Notes: generated from the letters alone by a model not told the origin. 64,000 nucleotides of DNA from Irregularibacter muris (GCF_024622505.1 NZ_JANKAS010000012.1:1-64000); one strand, 5' to 3'; counted from the stretch's first letter, positions 52,080 to 61,068 are shown. Program-made: numbers and translations.

Positions 52080-52889
52080 ATGATCATTAAAGAGAGTGCA
52101 AAGTGGTTGAATATTTTGTTGCAATTAGAGAGAAAACCTGTAGGAATAAAATTTTTACTTACAAGAGAAGATTATGATGCATTTCCTGCCTCAGAAAATA
52201 AGAATCGCATGTCTTATTGTACAGTAGTAAAAAGGGCTGGAGATGGGATTTCCCAGAAAATTCATAGGGGACATAGTGCATGCATGGGTGGAGCTATGGC
52301 TTTAGGACTAGAAGAAACAATCCAAGAGGCTATTTCAGGAAGAAGAAGATTTTACCAAGGAGCTTATCGAGACTTAGGTGTATGTAGGAATATATCTAAA
52401 AATATGGTGTTTTGCGAGCATAAGGCCTATGGTGTTGCCGTGATGCCATTAGAAGCTTTTGATACAGAGCCTGATGTTGTGATTATTGTTTGTAATCCCT
52501 TTAATGGAATGAGAATTGTACAAGGATACTCTTACAAAAATGGCCATGCCACAAATATAAAACTTTCAGGAATGTCGGCCATATGTCAAGAATGTACATC
52601 CTTACCCTATGAAGAAAACCAGCTTAACCTGTCCCTTTTGTGTTCGGGCACAAGAATGTTAGCCCGATGGAAGAAGGACGAAATGGCTATTGGAATGCCC
52701 TTTCGGCTATATTTGGAGGTAGTCGAAGGATTGAAAAATACAGTGAACCCCTTAGAACGCAATGCAGAGAAAGAGCAAATTGCAGAAAAGCTTTTACAAG
52801 AGGAGTTTACCAACCAGCTAGAAATAAAATATAACCATAATTATGATGATAATGCCTATAAAGGAGGACGGGTAGAAAAAAGAGATTAA
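52080..52889 (+). CDS. DUF169 family protein inside the MetNIQ-like operon
   Basis: 269 residues from ATG 52080, five bases after AAAGGAGGTG. It is cytosolic. Blocks LLQLERKPVGIKFL, GHSACMGGAMALGLEE, YRDLGVCRNISKNMVF, CNPFNGMRIVQGYSYK and GMSAICQECTSLPYEENQLNLSLLCSGTR recur in DUF169 proteins, with conserved cysteines that could bind metal or a cluster. The family's role is undescribed. Being placed between the permease and the binding protein, it is probably tied to the transported compound, as a sensor, an enzyme or a cofactor handler. Confidence 0.78.
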   Translation: MIIKESAKWLNILLQLERKPVGIKFLLTREDYDAFPASENKNRMSYCTVVKRAGDGISQKIHRGHSACMGGAMALGLEETIQEAISGRRRFYQGAYRDLGVCRNISKNMVFCEHKAYGVAVMPLEAFDTEPDVVIIVCNPFNGMRIVQGYSYKNGHATNIKLSGMSAICQECTSLPYEENQLNLSLLCSGTRMLARWKKDEMAIGMPFRLYLEVVEGLKNTVNPLERNAEKEQIAEKLLQEEFTNQLEIKYNHNYDDNAYKGGRVEKRD

Positions 52890-52963
52890 AGCAGAAATCA
52901 AAGTGTTTTTTCATAAAAGCAATTTATCAGCCCTATGAATATCATTTTAGGAGGAATTTAACA

Positions 52964-53809
52964 ATGAGAAAAATAAATAAAATAGTGATATTACTACTTG
53001 TTGTAGCTTTTACCACTGTACTATTTGTAGGATGTACTTCCAATACAGGAGGCTCAACACCGGTAGAATCAGAAACGTCCAACAAAAAAGAATTTACCAT
53101 CGGTTGTATGCCTTTAAATGAGCCGGCAGTTCAAGAAATAGCTACATTGATGGAACCCATGGGCTATCATGTAGAAGTGAAGGTTTTTGATGGCAACAAT
53201 CTACCTGCGATTGCACTAAAAGATGGAGACATTGATAGTCTTATATTAAATCATCTTCCATGGCTAAATACGTTCAATAATGAAAATAATTCTGAATTAG
53301 TGATGGTGGAACCCTATATGTATGCTTCTTTATTTGGTTTTTATTCTGCTAAGCATGATAGTATTGAAGAAATTCCTGATAATGCAAGCATTATTGTTTC
53401 TAATGATCCAAGTAATATGGAAAGATCCTTAGAATTTTTACAAAAATTAGGTTTTATTAAGCTAGGGGAAAAGAAAGGTGAGTTTTATACAATTCTTGAT
53501 ATTGAAGAAAATCCAAAGAATATTCAATTGGTAGAAGTAGAAACCACTGCAACAGCTTCCTCCTTTCAAGATGCAGATGGCTCCATTGCATTTACCAGTG
53601 TTATGAGAAATGCGGGCATTGATGCATATTCCTATATTGCAGAAGACGGAAAACATGTCAACTACCCAACAAGTTTGGTGGTTAACAAAGGAAATGAAGA
53701 TGCAAAATGGGTGCAAGATGTTATGAAAGTCACCCAAACTGAAGAATATAAAGAAAAATTCAATGAAATCTTCCAAGGAGCATATATATTGTTTTCAGAC
53801 ATGAAATAA
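52964..53809 (+). CDS. MetQ/NlpA-like substrate-binding lipoprotein
   Basis: 281 residues. The lipoprotein signal MRKINKIVILLLVVAFTTVLFVGC has its cysteine at residue 24. The mature domain, EFTIGCMPLNEPAVQEIATLMEPMGYHVEVKVF, then LPAIALKDGDIDSLILNHLPWLNTFN, follows MetQ-type binding proteins, where the second block normally reads as N-x-A-L-x-x-G-D-x-D-x-N-x-F-Q-H. The ligand-binding Asn/Phe set is only partly kept, so methionine is not certain. RBS is TAGGAGG, 75 bases after DUF169. Confidence 0.85.
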   Translation: MRKINKIVILLLVVAFTTVLFVGCTSNTGGSTPVESETSNKKEFTIGCMPLNEPAVQEIATLMEPMGYHVEVKVFDGNNLPAIALKDGDIDSLILNHLPWLNTFNNENNSELVMVEPYMYASLFGFYSAKHDSIEEIPDNASIIVSNDPSNMERSLEFLQKLGFIKLGEKKGEFYTILDIEENPKNIQLVEVETTATASSFQDADGSIAFTSVMRNAGIDAYSYIAEDGKHVNYPTSLVVNKGNEDAKWVQDVMKVTQTEEYKEKFNEIFQGAYILFSDMK

Positions 53810-53833
53810 ATATACCCTGAAAGAGAATACACA

Positions 53834-53877
53834 TATGGAGACGGATCCACAAAAATTTGTGAATCTTTCTCCATATA
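53834..53877. terminator. Hairpin between the binding protein and the EamA transporter
   Basis: ATATGGAGA, GAT and CCACAAA at left face TTTGTG, ATC and TCTCCATAT at right with small bulges. It lies between two convergent stops. Confidence 0.7.
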
Positions 53878-53888
53878 TTATTGCCTTT

Positions 53889-54821
53889 TTATAAAATGGA
53901 CTTTTCTCTTTTCTGCATGGAAAGTAGAAATTGTTCTCCATATTCAATCATAACCACTGAAAGAATAACCAATAGTATACCTAATAATTTTACTCCAAAT
54001 ATATCTTCCCGGAAAAATATATAGGATGTGAATACAGCCACAGGAACTTCTACTGTATTTATAATACTGGCTTTGGAAGATTGTATATCATAGGACATGC
54101 CAATAGTATAAAATAAATAGGCAAGGGCGTTGGGGAAAAGCGCTAGAGCAATAAGATTCCCCAATACTTTTGCATTATAGTCTATTAGTAAGATTTCCCT
54201 TGGATTAATGAAAAGAAGGCTAAAAAGCGCACCGAACCCCATGGTATAACAAGCAATAGTTAAATAATGATATCTTTTAGTAAGGTTTTTACTAATTATG
54301 GGCAGAAGGGCGAAGGCAAATCCAGCACCTAATCCAAATAATAATCCTGTGCTATTGAGCTTTAATACCTCCAAAGATCCTCCCGTTGCTGTCAAAAAAC
54401 ATCCCGATACTGAAACAATCAGGGCCACGATTTTGGGCAGGGTAAGCAATTCCTTATATAGAATCCTAGCCATCACAATGACAAAAATTGGTGCTGTATA
54501 GAGCAGGACAACAGCAGTGGTAATAGTGGTTTTTTCTATAGTAGAAAAGTAAAAACGATTAAATAAGGTCTGGGATACAAAACCTAAAAGAGCGATAAAT
54601 AGTAATCCTTTTCCATCTATCTTTAAGTATTCTCTATTTTTAAAAAGAAGATATAGTAAAAATAGAATAAAGGAAATGAAGGGACGGAAAAATCCCATTA
54701 ATGGTGTAGAGATATTATAAACCGATAGGGATTCAACAAATATGCCACTGAGACCAAAAAAAGCTCCAGAAATTGCAACAAAAAAATAACCCTTTGAAGA
54801 TGGTGAACAATTCAAGATCAT
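53889..54821 (-). CDS. EamA/DMT-family transporter (drug/metabolite)
   Basis: About 311 residues with ten membrane helices in two EamA halves. GAFFGLSGIFVESL...PLMGFFRPFISFILF opens the first and LGFGALFSLLFI...NALAYLFYTIGMSYDIQSSKASIINTVEVPVAVFTSYIFFREDIF closes the second; the P-V-A-V and E-V-P blocks are typical. The start is unclear: ATG 54824 or 54821 lies within one codon of AAAGG, and an ATG further upstream has no site. It is probably an exporter of an amino acid or metabolite. Confidence 0.82.
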   Translation of the reverse strand: MILNCSPSSKGYFFVAISGAFFGLSGIFVESLSVYNISTPLMGFFRPFISFILFLLYLLFKNREYLKIDGKGLLFIALLGFVSQTLFNRFYFSTIEKTTITTAVVLLYTAPIFVIVMARILYKELLTLPKIVALIVSVSGCFLTATGGSLEVLKLNSTGLLFGLGAGFAFALLPIISKNLTKRYHYLTIACYTMGFGALFSLLFINPREILLIDYNAKVLGNLIALALFPNALAYLFYTIGMSYDIQSSKASIINTVEVPVAVFTSYIFFREDIFGVKLLGILLVILSVVMIEYGEQFLLSMQKREKSIL

Positions 54822-54991
54822 CATCCTTTCATGATGTAATAGGTAAGTTAAAGACAGTAAAGAATTGCTATGTGAAATCGAGAACATAGTATCTGTATTA
54901 TATTACAAATTAATGAATATTCATATAAAGCTTTGGATAATTGGAAGATTTCTGGAGTCTTTATCTAACTGGGAAAAGGAATTTTAACATA

Positions 54992-55020
54992 TTGCAACAG
55001 TTTTAAAAATAAGATATGAT
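54992..55020 (+). promoter_or_regulatory. Promoter upstream of the small ORF and ABC-F leader
   Basis: TTGCAA (54992-54997), a 17-base spacer and TATGAT (55015-55020). No comparably good promoter lies between here and the ABC-F gene, so this is probably where its transcript begins. Confidence 0.65.
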
Positions 55021-55067
55021 AGATATAGAGTGTAAATACTATAAAATTTATTACAGGAGGTGTAAAG

Positions 55068-55214
55068 ATGGTAAAAGAGCAATTGGTGAACAGAATTTTG
55101 GATAGACTTCCAATGGCATTATCTGGAATAACCCATGTAAATAACCAGTTTACAGGTGAAGTGTGTCCAAAATTAAATATTATGTTAACCAAGGCTAATG
55201 AATCCATCTGTTAA
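55068..55214 (+). CDS. Small protein of 48 residues before the ABC-F leader
   Basis: ATG behind AGGAGGTGTAAAG, the best ribosome site in the region. The peptide starts MVKEQLVNRILDRLPMALSG and ends LTKANESIC; it has two cysteines and no membrane segment. A terminator with T-run follows 23 bases later, then a run of hairpins leading to the ABC-F gene. It may be a stand-alone small protein or a regulatory leader ORF whose translation alters downstream termination. Confidence 0.55.
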   Translation: MVKEQLVNRILDRLPMALSGITHVNNQFTGEVCPKLNIMLTKANESIC

Positions 55215-55237
55215 GCATCTCTATAAATGAAGAATGT

Positions 55238-55268
55238 AACCGGATGAGGCTTCCTTATCTGGTTTTTT
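55238..55268 (+). terminator. Terminator after the 48-residue ORF
   Basis: AACCGGATGAGG (55238-55249) pairs, with two G-U pairs, with CCTTATCTGGTT, followed by TTTTT. Confidence 0.75.
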
Positions 55269-55278
55269 ATTTGCATAA

Positions 55279-55426
55279 AAAACTCGGGTGGATTTATTTG
55301 CTCGAGTTTTGCATTTTTATTCTTAGGATCTAAATCTATCTAAGAATCAAAAGAAAATTTAATTTCTATTTTCTAAGAAAATCTATCTTTTAAAAAGCTC
55401 GAGCAAAACCATTGCTCGAGCTTTTT
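55279..55426 (+). promoter_or_regulatory. Hairpin array with alternative pairing, candidate attenuator of the ABC-F gene
   Basis: Segment 1 AAAACTCG (55279-55286) pairs with segment 2 CGAGTTTT (55303-55310). Segment 3 AAAAAGCTCGAGCAA (55392-55406) pairs perfectly with segment 4 TTGCTCGAGCTTTTT (55412-55426), a terminator. Segment 2, read from 55299 as TTGCTCGAG, is also complementary to CTCGAGCAA of segment 3, so pairing 2:3 would prevent the terminator. Between them TTCTTAG (55320-55326) and CTAAGAA (55340-55346, again near 55374) add further pairings. Confidence 0.55.
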
Positions 55427-55452
55427 ATTGTTTTAGGGAAATAACTTCGTTT

Positions 55453-55519
55453 CTTAATAAAAGGAAGGTGCAATTTTTATTAAGATTTTAACTTGTTTCC
55501 CTATTAAAATCTACGCTTA
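55453..55519 (+). promoter_or_regulatory. Overlapping, mutually exclusive hairpins next to the ABC-F start
   Basis: CTTAATAAAA (55453-55462) pairs with TTTTATTAAG (55475-55484). AGATTTTAA (55483-55491) pairs with TTAAAATCT (55504-55512). The second hairpin's outer TAAG (55481-55484) is shared with the first, so both cannot form in full. A possible seven-codon ORF (GTG 55468 to TAA 55491, MQFLLRF) spans the junction, but its ribosome site is too close to be sure. A second mini-ORF (ATG 55529, MKCKMEKYKEELM) overlaps the ABC-F start. Confidence 0.4.
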
Positions 55520-55566
55520 AAAAGAAGGATGAAATGTAAAATGGAAAAATATAAGGAGGAATTAAT

Positions 55567-57540
55567 GTGATTGAAATAGGCATAAAGAATTTAGAAAAAT
55601 ACTATGGTGCTAATAAAGTCCTTGAAGATATTGCCTTTGAGGTAAAAACAGGAGAAAGAATAGGCCTAATTGGACAAAATGGATCGGGAAAGACAACCCT
55701 ATTTAAGATTATAGCAGGTGAGGAGAATTATAATGGTGGAAATTTGACCATAAGAAAGGACGCAGTGTTAGGATTCTTAGAACAAATACCTGTATATCCA
55801 GAGGAGTATACCGTCATAGATGTTTTGCATACGGCCTTTGAAGAAATATTCCATCTTAAAAGAGAGATGAACAAACTAGAATATGAAATGACCACCATTA
55901 AAAGTGAAGAACTAGAAAGGATAATGGATAGATATGGGCATCTTCAGCAGGATTTTGAAACAAGGGGAGGCTACGATATAGAAGAAAAAGTTAGTAGAAT
56001 ATCAGCAGGATTACATTTCAATGAGGAATTTTTAAATAAAAAGCTTTCACTGCTAAGTGGAGGAGAAAAAAATACAGTAATGCTAGGGAAAATTTTGTTG
56101 GAAAGTCCAGAAATAATCTTATTAGATGAACCTTCCAATCATTTAGATTTTGAAGCCATTGAGTGGCTTGAAAATTTTCTTAATGAATACAAGGGAACGG
56201 TAATCATCATTTCCCATGATAGATATTTTTTAGACCGAGTGGTTACTAAGATTATTGAAATTGAAGAGGGAAAGAGTGAATTATATTTAGGGAACTATTC
56301 CTATTATGTGGATGAAAAGGAGAGAAGGATCTTAGACAGATTGGAAGACTATAAACAACAGATGAGAAAAATAAAGACAATGGAAGAAGCCATAAAAAGA
56401 TTTAGAGATTGGGGCACTAGGTCGGGAGATCCCAGGTTTTTTAAGAAGATTGCAAATATGGAAAAAAGAATAGAGAGAATAGATAAAGTAGAGAAACCTA
56501 GAGTAGAAAAAAATAAAATGGACTTATCCTTCCATGAAAGCAAAAGAAGTGGTAAGGATGTTATCCTTATTTCTGAGGTCACTAAAGCCTTTGAAAATAA
56601 GGTGCTGATTCAAAAGAGTGATTTGCATCTAAGATATCTAGATAGAATAGGATTAATCGGGAATAATGGCTGTGGGAAATCTACACTTTTAAAGATGATT
56701 TTAGGTAAATATATAAGGAATGCAGAGGGCTCAAAAAATATTTCAGTAGACCCTACAAATGATTTTTCTCAGTATAGGGAGGATGAAGGCAATATCAAGA
56801 TAGGAGCCAATGTAAAGATTGGCTATCTAGATCAAAATGTCACATTTAAAAATGAAGAACATACTGTACTGGAGAGCTTTAGAGAGGGTGTATCTGTATT
56901 AGAGGGGCAAGGAAGAAGTATCTTGGCAAGGTTTTTATTCTATGATGAAGATGTATTTAAAAAGGTAGGCAATCTTTCCGGAGGAGAGAGAAGTAGATTG
57001 AAACTTTGTCAGTTAATGCACCAGGATATAAACTTACTCCTATTAGATGAACCCACAAATCATCTGGATATTAATTCTAGAGAGGTTTTAGAACAGGCTC
57101 TTATGGAATTTGAGGGAACCCTACTCTTTGTTTCCCATGACAGATATTTTGTCAATAAAATCGCTGGCCAAATAGTGGAATTAAGGGATGGAAGACTTAT
57201 AGGATATAAGGGGAATTATGATGATTATGTAGAAAAAAGAAAAGAGGAAAAACTAGAAACATATACAAAGGAAGTCAATCATAAAAAGAAGATAGAAGGC
57301 AATAAAAATAGAAAAAGTAATGCAATGGTCAACAATAGAACAGAGGAAAAGGAAAGGGAAAATAAAAAGAAAAATCTTGAAGAAACAATCCAGAAGCTTG
57401 AAGAAAGGATAAAAAATATAGAGGGTGAGCTCCAAGAAAATTCTGAGGATTATGATAAGCTTTGTGAAATCTACAATCAAAAAAAAGATCTTCAACAACA
57501 TATTGACCATCTTCTTGAGCAATGGATTGAATTGGAGTAG
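55567..57540 (+). CDS. ABC-F ATPase, probable ribosome-protection (antibiotic resistance) type
   Basis: 657 residues, GTG start behind AAGGAGG. Two ABC domains and no membrane segment: Walker A1 GQNGSGKTT (36-44), signature LSGGEKNTVML, Walker B IILLDEPSNHLD; second domain GNNGCGKST, LSGGERSRLKL, LLLLDEPTNHLD. A helical linker between domains (FHLKREMNKLEYEMTTIKSEE, and later the KTMEEAIKRFRDWGTRSGDPRF region) reaches the tRNA exit or peptidyl-transferase site in this family. A C-terminal coiled coil (about 575-657) closes it. Members of this layout displace lincosamide, streptogramin or pleuromutilin drugs. The drug class here is unknown. The elaborate leader supports inducible control. Confidence 0.82.
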   Translation: MIEIGIKNLEKYYGANKVLEDIAFEVKTGERIGLIGQNGSGKTTLFKIIAGEENYNGGNLTIRKDAVLGFLEQIPVYPEEYTVIDVLHTAFEEIFHLKREMNKLEYEMTTIKSEELERIMDRYGHLQQDFETRGGYDIEEKVSRISAGLHFNEEFLNKKLSLLSGGEKNTVMLGKILLESPEIILLDEPSNHLDFEAIEWLENFLNEYKGTVIIISHDRYFLDRVVTKIIEIEEGKSELYLGNYSYYVDEKERRILDRLEDYKQQMRKIKTMEEAIKRFRDWGTRSGDPRFFKKIANMEKRIERIDKVEKPRVEKNKMDLSFHESKRSGKDVILISEVTKAFENKVLIQKSDLHLRYLDRIGLIGNNGCGKSTLLKMILGKYIRNAEGSKNISVDPTNDFSQYREDEGNIKIGANVKIGYLDQNVTFKNEEHTVLESFREGVSVLEGQGRSILARFLFYDEDVFKKVGNLSGGERSRLKLCQLMHQDINLLLLDEPTNHLDINSREVLEQALMEFEGTLLFVSHDRYFVNKIAGQIVELRDGRLIGYKGNYDDYVEKRKEEKLETYTKEVNHKKKIEGNKNRKSNAMVNNRTEEKERENKKKNLEETIQKLEERIKNIEGELQENSEDYDKLCEIYNQKKDLQQHIDHLLEQWIELE

Positions 57541-57560
57541 ATGCATTTTGGTTAAATTTT

Positions 57561-57602
57561 AAGGGGTGTTGACACAGATCATGGGCCAACACCCCCTTTT
57601 TT
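57561..57602. terminator. Terminator between abc-F and the parvulin gene
   Basis: AAGGGGTGTTG (57561-57571) pairs with CAACACCCC (57587-57595), followed by CTTTTTTC. It serves the plus-strand gene and lies at the stop of the minus-strand one. Confidence 0.88.
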
Positions 57603-57603
57603 C

Positions 57604-58347
57604 TTACATTTCTACTTTATATTTATCTTTTAATCCTTCTACCTTTTCAAAATAAACGGCCTGTTGTTTTTGAGAGGTCAATTGATTTTGGATTTGGGAT
57701 TTTACTTCATCTAAGGATTTTGATCCTTCTTCTTTTTCTTCGTTAACTTTAATAATATGGTAGCCAAATTCACTTTTAATAGGCTGGCTTACTTTATTTA
57801 GTTCCATATTGAAAGCTGCTTCCTCAAATTCTGGTACCATTTGCCCCTTGCTAAAGAAACCTAAATCTCCGCCCTTTTCCTTAGAAGGACAATTAGAATA
57901 CTTTTGGGCAGCTTCTTCAAAGCTTAATCCTTCTTCTATCTCTTTTATGATTTGATCAGCATGATCTTTATCATCCACAAGAATATGACTAGCCTTTATG
58001 CTTTTAGGGCTAACAAATTGATCTTTATTGTCTTGATAGAAACCCTCAACTTCTTGATCAGAAACTTGAATATCTTTTAATAATTGATTGACAGCATATT
58101 GCTTTAAAAGATTTTCTTTTAAATTTTCTACTTCTACTTGGTATGCCTCATGTTTCTCCAATCCTTTATCTAGAGCATCAAGATAAAGCAATTCCTGATT
58201 GATCATTTCATCCAATAATTGCTTTTGTCCTTCCTCTGAATAAAACTGAGCTGCTACCTGGGGATTAAGACTTTTTAAAAAGAAATTCAAGTTTTCTTGA
58301 GTAATTTCTCGAGTGCCCACCTTGGCTAATACCTTATTATTTTCCAT
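57604..58347 (-). CDS. Parvulin-type peptidyl-prolyl isomerase, no signal peptide
   Basis: 247 residues. The N-terminal helical chaperone part (about 1-105, VGTREITQENLNFFLKSLNPQVAAQF) is followed by the rotamase domain, from SIKASHILVDDKDHADQI to KGGDLGFFSKGQMVPEFEEAAF and SEFGYHIIKV (about 117-210). It matches the PrsA/SurA architecture but begins MENNKVLAKVG with no lipobox, so it is probably cytoplasmic. Similar leaderless forms are common in clostridia and may fold or hold nascent or stressed proteins. RBS is GAAGGAGCG. Confidence 0.88.
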   Translation of the reverse strand: MENNKVLAKVGTREITQENLNFFLKSLNPQVAAQFYSEEGQKQLLDEMINQELLYLDALDKGLEKHEAYQVEVENLKENLLKQYAVNQLLKDIQVSDQEVEGFYQDNKDQFVSPKSIKASHILVDDKDHADQIIKEIEEGLSFEEAAQKYSNCPSKEKGGDLGFFSKGQMVPEFEEAAFNMELNKVSQPIKSEFGYHIIKVNEEKEEGSKSLDEVKSQIQNQLTSQKQQAVYFEKVEGLKDKYKVEM

Positions 58348-58385
58348 ATAAACGCTCCTTCTTCAATAGATTTCGCTTCTAGCCC

Positions 58386-58414
58386 ATCATAACAAAAAAG
58401 CTAGATCATGTCCA
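58386..58414 (-). promoter_or_regulatory. Promoter of the parvulin gene
   Basis: On the minus strand TGGACA (58414-58409) and TATGAT (58391-58386) are 17 bases apart, upstream of the parvulin ATG. The remaining bases up to 58652 show no gene. Confidence 0.6.
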
Positions 58415-58652
58415 ATGGGCAGTTGTAAAAGAGCTACATATAGATAGGCAACATCATAACTGAATAAAAAATACGAAGAGACTGCCTTTGCAGTAGATAG
58501 CCTAAACTTTCCAATGATTAAGTTTTCAATTGCTTATCTATAGAAATAATTGAAAAAAACAAAGGATTTTGTCCAAATAGAGAGAATTATTAAATAGAAA
58601 AGCAACAGAAATATATAAAGAGATGTTTCTATGTATAGGGGTGGGTGACTCA

Positions 58653-61046
58653 ATGCTTGATGGGTTTAAAAGCATTAGAAAAAGATTTATGTTCATTGGC
58701 ATAATAAGTATTTTTCTTTTCAGTGCTATCTATGTGTTTTCATCTTCATATCTGACAACAGATATCGTAAAGGATTTGATTTCCCAGGATAGTTCTATTT
58801 CTTTAAAGTCCCATGCCAATATGATAGGAAACTGGTTGGAAGAAAGAATAAATGAAATCGAAATATATGCAAACCATCCAACGATAAAATCTAGGGACGT
58901 TAATGATATACATGAATTTCTTATTACGGAACAGGAAAAACATCATAAAAAATATCTCTCCCTCCTTTTTTCTGATGAAGAAGGTAATTATCAAACCAAT
59001 TTATATAAAGAGGCAGGGAATATATTGGACCGGGAATACTTTTCCCAGGTAATGAAGGGACAATCAGTTCTATCTAATCCTATTATCGCCCAAAGTATGG
59101 GAAAAGAGATTTGCGTAGTGGCTGCTCCCATAAAGGATGTACAGGGCGAAATCGTTGGTCTTTTCGGCGGCAGTATTGATCTAAATGCCTTTTATTCCTT
59201 TGTGGAAAGATTGCAGGTGGATACAAAGTATGAAAGTACATATATTGTGGACAAGGCAGGGGAGATTATCGCCCATACCAATCCCAACTATATCATGAAA
59301 GAGAATATTCGGCAGTCCTCGGAAAAAGTCAGTCAAGAAATGCAGGAGAGAGCTGAAGAAATTTTGTCTATACAGGAGGGAAGCTTTGTTATAAATAGCA
59401 ATGAGGGTAGGCGCATGGTGGCCTTTCAACAAATCCCTAATACAGAGGGCTGGAGAATTGTCACTGAAATATCCTTAAAATCCTTATATCAACCTATTTT
59501 AAAGACTAGACTTGCCTTAGGGGCCATAGGATTAGCATTGGTACTGGTAGGAACTGTATTGGCAATTGTTTTTGCACAGAAGCAATCGGGGCCCATAGTA
59601 GAATTAACTGAGGTATTTGAACGGGCAACGGCTGGAGACTTAGAAGCAAGGGCCAATATAAAATATAAAGACGAAATAGGTAAGGCAGGTAGAAGCTTCA
59701 ATATGATGATGGATAGAATGAATGAGCTTACCTATTATGATGCCCTTACAGGATTACCCAATAAACAATCCTTCATGGATAGACTTAATAAAGAATTATA
59801 TAAGCATAAAAGGGAACAAAAATCATTGAGTGTAATGATTATATCCTTAAATAAATTTAAACAGATCAATGAGGCCTATGGACATAATATCGGGGACTAT
59901 GTACTGGCTAAAATAGCCAAAAGATTGAGGAAGAATATAGGTCCTCAGGATATGGTATCTCGACTGCTGGGGGATGAATTTATTGCCTTTTTCTCCAGCG
60001 GAAGGGATAGGAGAAGTATTGTGGCTAAAACTACAGAGATACTGGACAGCCTAAGTAAGGTCATTATAAAGGAAGGCCATCATATCTATGCTTCGGTAAG
60101 CATTGGAATAGCCTTCTCCTCTGAAGATGGACAGGAAGCAAAGAACCTTATAGAAAATGCCAGCATAGCAAAATCTACAGCAAAGTATTCAGAAGGCAAT
60201 ACCTATAAAATATACCATAGGGATATGAGGGAAAGGCTAAAGGAACGGGTAAATCTCTCCATCATGCTACATATCGCCTTAGAAAACAAAGAATACTTTA
60301 TAGTATATCAGCCTCTAGTGGATGTAAGAAAAAATCAGATTATCGGAGCCGAGGCACTTCTAAGATGGAACAGTCCCCATAAAGGGGTAATCTCACCGGG
60401 AGCATTTATTCCCTTATTGGAAGAGTCAGGGTTGATTGTAGGTGTAGGAGAGTGGGTATTAAGAGAAGTCTGTAGGCAGAACAAATTGTGGCAGGATGAG
60501 GGGCTTATGCCCATGGTTATTTCTGTAAATGTCTCTCCCATACAATTTGAGAGGGAAGACTTTGTAGACCGAGTAAAAGAAGTGTTAAAGGAGACCAAAC
60601 TCAAGGCAAAATACTTACAATTAGAAATAACTGAAGGAATAGCTATGCAAAATACCGCAGACCAATTAAAAAAGCTCCATGAGCTCAGGAATATGGGGGT
60701 AAAAATTGCCATTGATGACTTTGGCACAGGGTATTCCTCCTTAAGTTATTTTAAAGAATTTCCCGTTAGCTCCCTAAAAATAGATCAATCCTTTGTACAG
60801 GATATCTTAAAAGAAGGAAACGATAAAGCCATTATATCGGCAATTATTTCCATGGGGCATAATCTTGGATTGCTTACTACTGCAGAGGGAGTAGAGACAG
60901 AGGAACAATTAGAATTTATAAAAGAGCAGGGCTGTGACAATGTTCAAGGGTATTTGTTTAGCAAACCAATAACCAGTGAAGACTTTGAAAAACTTATAAA
61001 ATATGGGAAAGCAATAAAACCAGCTATTCTACCTATGAAATCATAG
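58653..61046 (+). CDS. Membrane sensor Cache-HAMP-GGDEF-EAL protein, probable cyclic di-GMP phosphodiesterase
   Basis: 797 residues from ATG 58653, since GGGGTGGGTG lies just upstream; an ATG at 58623 is weaker. TM1 (about 12-32) and TM2 (about 288-308) bracket an extracellular Cache domain (NILDREYFSQVMKGQ, GLFGGSIDL). HAMP follows, then a GGDEF domain whose motif is LGDEF (439-443), missing the first Gly, with no RxxD inhibition site, so it is probably inactive as a cyclase. The EAL domain has E567-A-L, EITEG, DDFGTGYSSLSY, SLKIDQSF and TAEGVETEEQ, all catalytic. It should hydrolyse cyclic di-GMP in response to an external ligand. Confidence 0.9.
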   Translation: MLDGFKSIRKRFMFIGIISIFLFSAIYVFSSSYLTTDIVKDLISQDSSISLKSHANMIGNWLEERINEIEIYANHPTIKSRDVNDIHEFLITEQEKHHKKYLSLLFSDEEGNYQTNLYKEAGNILDREYFSQVMKGQSVLSNPIIAQSMGKEICVVAAPIKDVQGEIVGLFGGSIDLNAFYSFVERLQVDTKYESTYIVDKAGEIIAHTNPNYIMKENIRQSSEKVSQEMQERAEEILSIQEGSFVINSNEGRRMVAFQQIPNTEGWRIVTEISLKSLYQPILKTRLALGAIGLALVLVGTVLAIVFAQKQSGPIVELTEVFERATAGDLEARANIKYKDEIGKAGRSFNMMMDRMNELTYYDALTGLPNKQSFMDRLNKELYKHKREQKSLSVMIISLNKFKQINEAYGHNIGDYVLAKIAKRLRKNIGPQDMVSRLLGDEFIAFFSSGRDRRSIVAKTTEILDSLSKVIIKEGHHIYASVSIGIAFSSEDGQEAKNLIENASIAKSTAKYSEGNTYKIYHRDMRERLKERVNLSIMLHIALENKEYFIVYQPLVDVRKNQIIGAEALLRWNSPHKGVISPGAFIPLLEESGLIVGVGEWVLREVCRQNKLWQDEGLMPMVISVNVSPIQFEREDFVDRVKEVLKETKLKAKYLQLEITEGIAMQNTADQLKKLHELRNMGVKIAIDDFGTGYSSLSYFKEFPVSSLKIDQSFVQDILKEGNDKAIISAIISMGHNLGLLTTAEGVETEEQLEFIKEQGCDNVQGYLFSKPITSEDFEKLIKYGKAIKPAILPMKS

Positions 61047-61068
61047 ATAGGGTAGCTGGTTTTATTGC
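61011..61068 (+). terminator. Terminator overlapping the end of the GGDEF-EAL gene
   Basis: GCAATAAAACCAGCT (61011-61025) pairs with AGCTGGTTTTATTGC (61054-61068), and the inner CTACCTAT faces ATAGATAG. The gene's last codons form the left arm. Confidence 0.85.

Noticed and set aside
55279-55426. Repeated CTCGAG units as a CRISPR-like array
   Set aside because: Only two units, both hairpin arms with T-runs; they are explained by terminator and attenuator structure.
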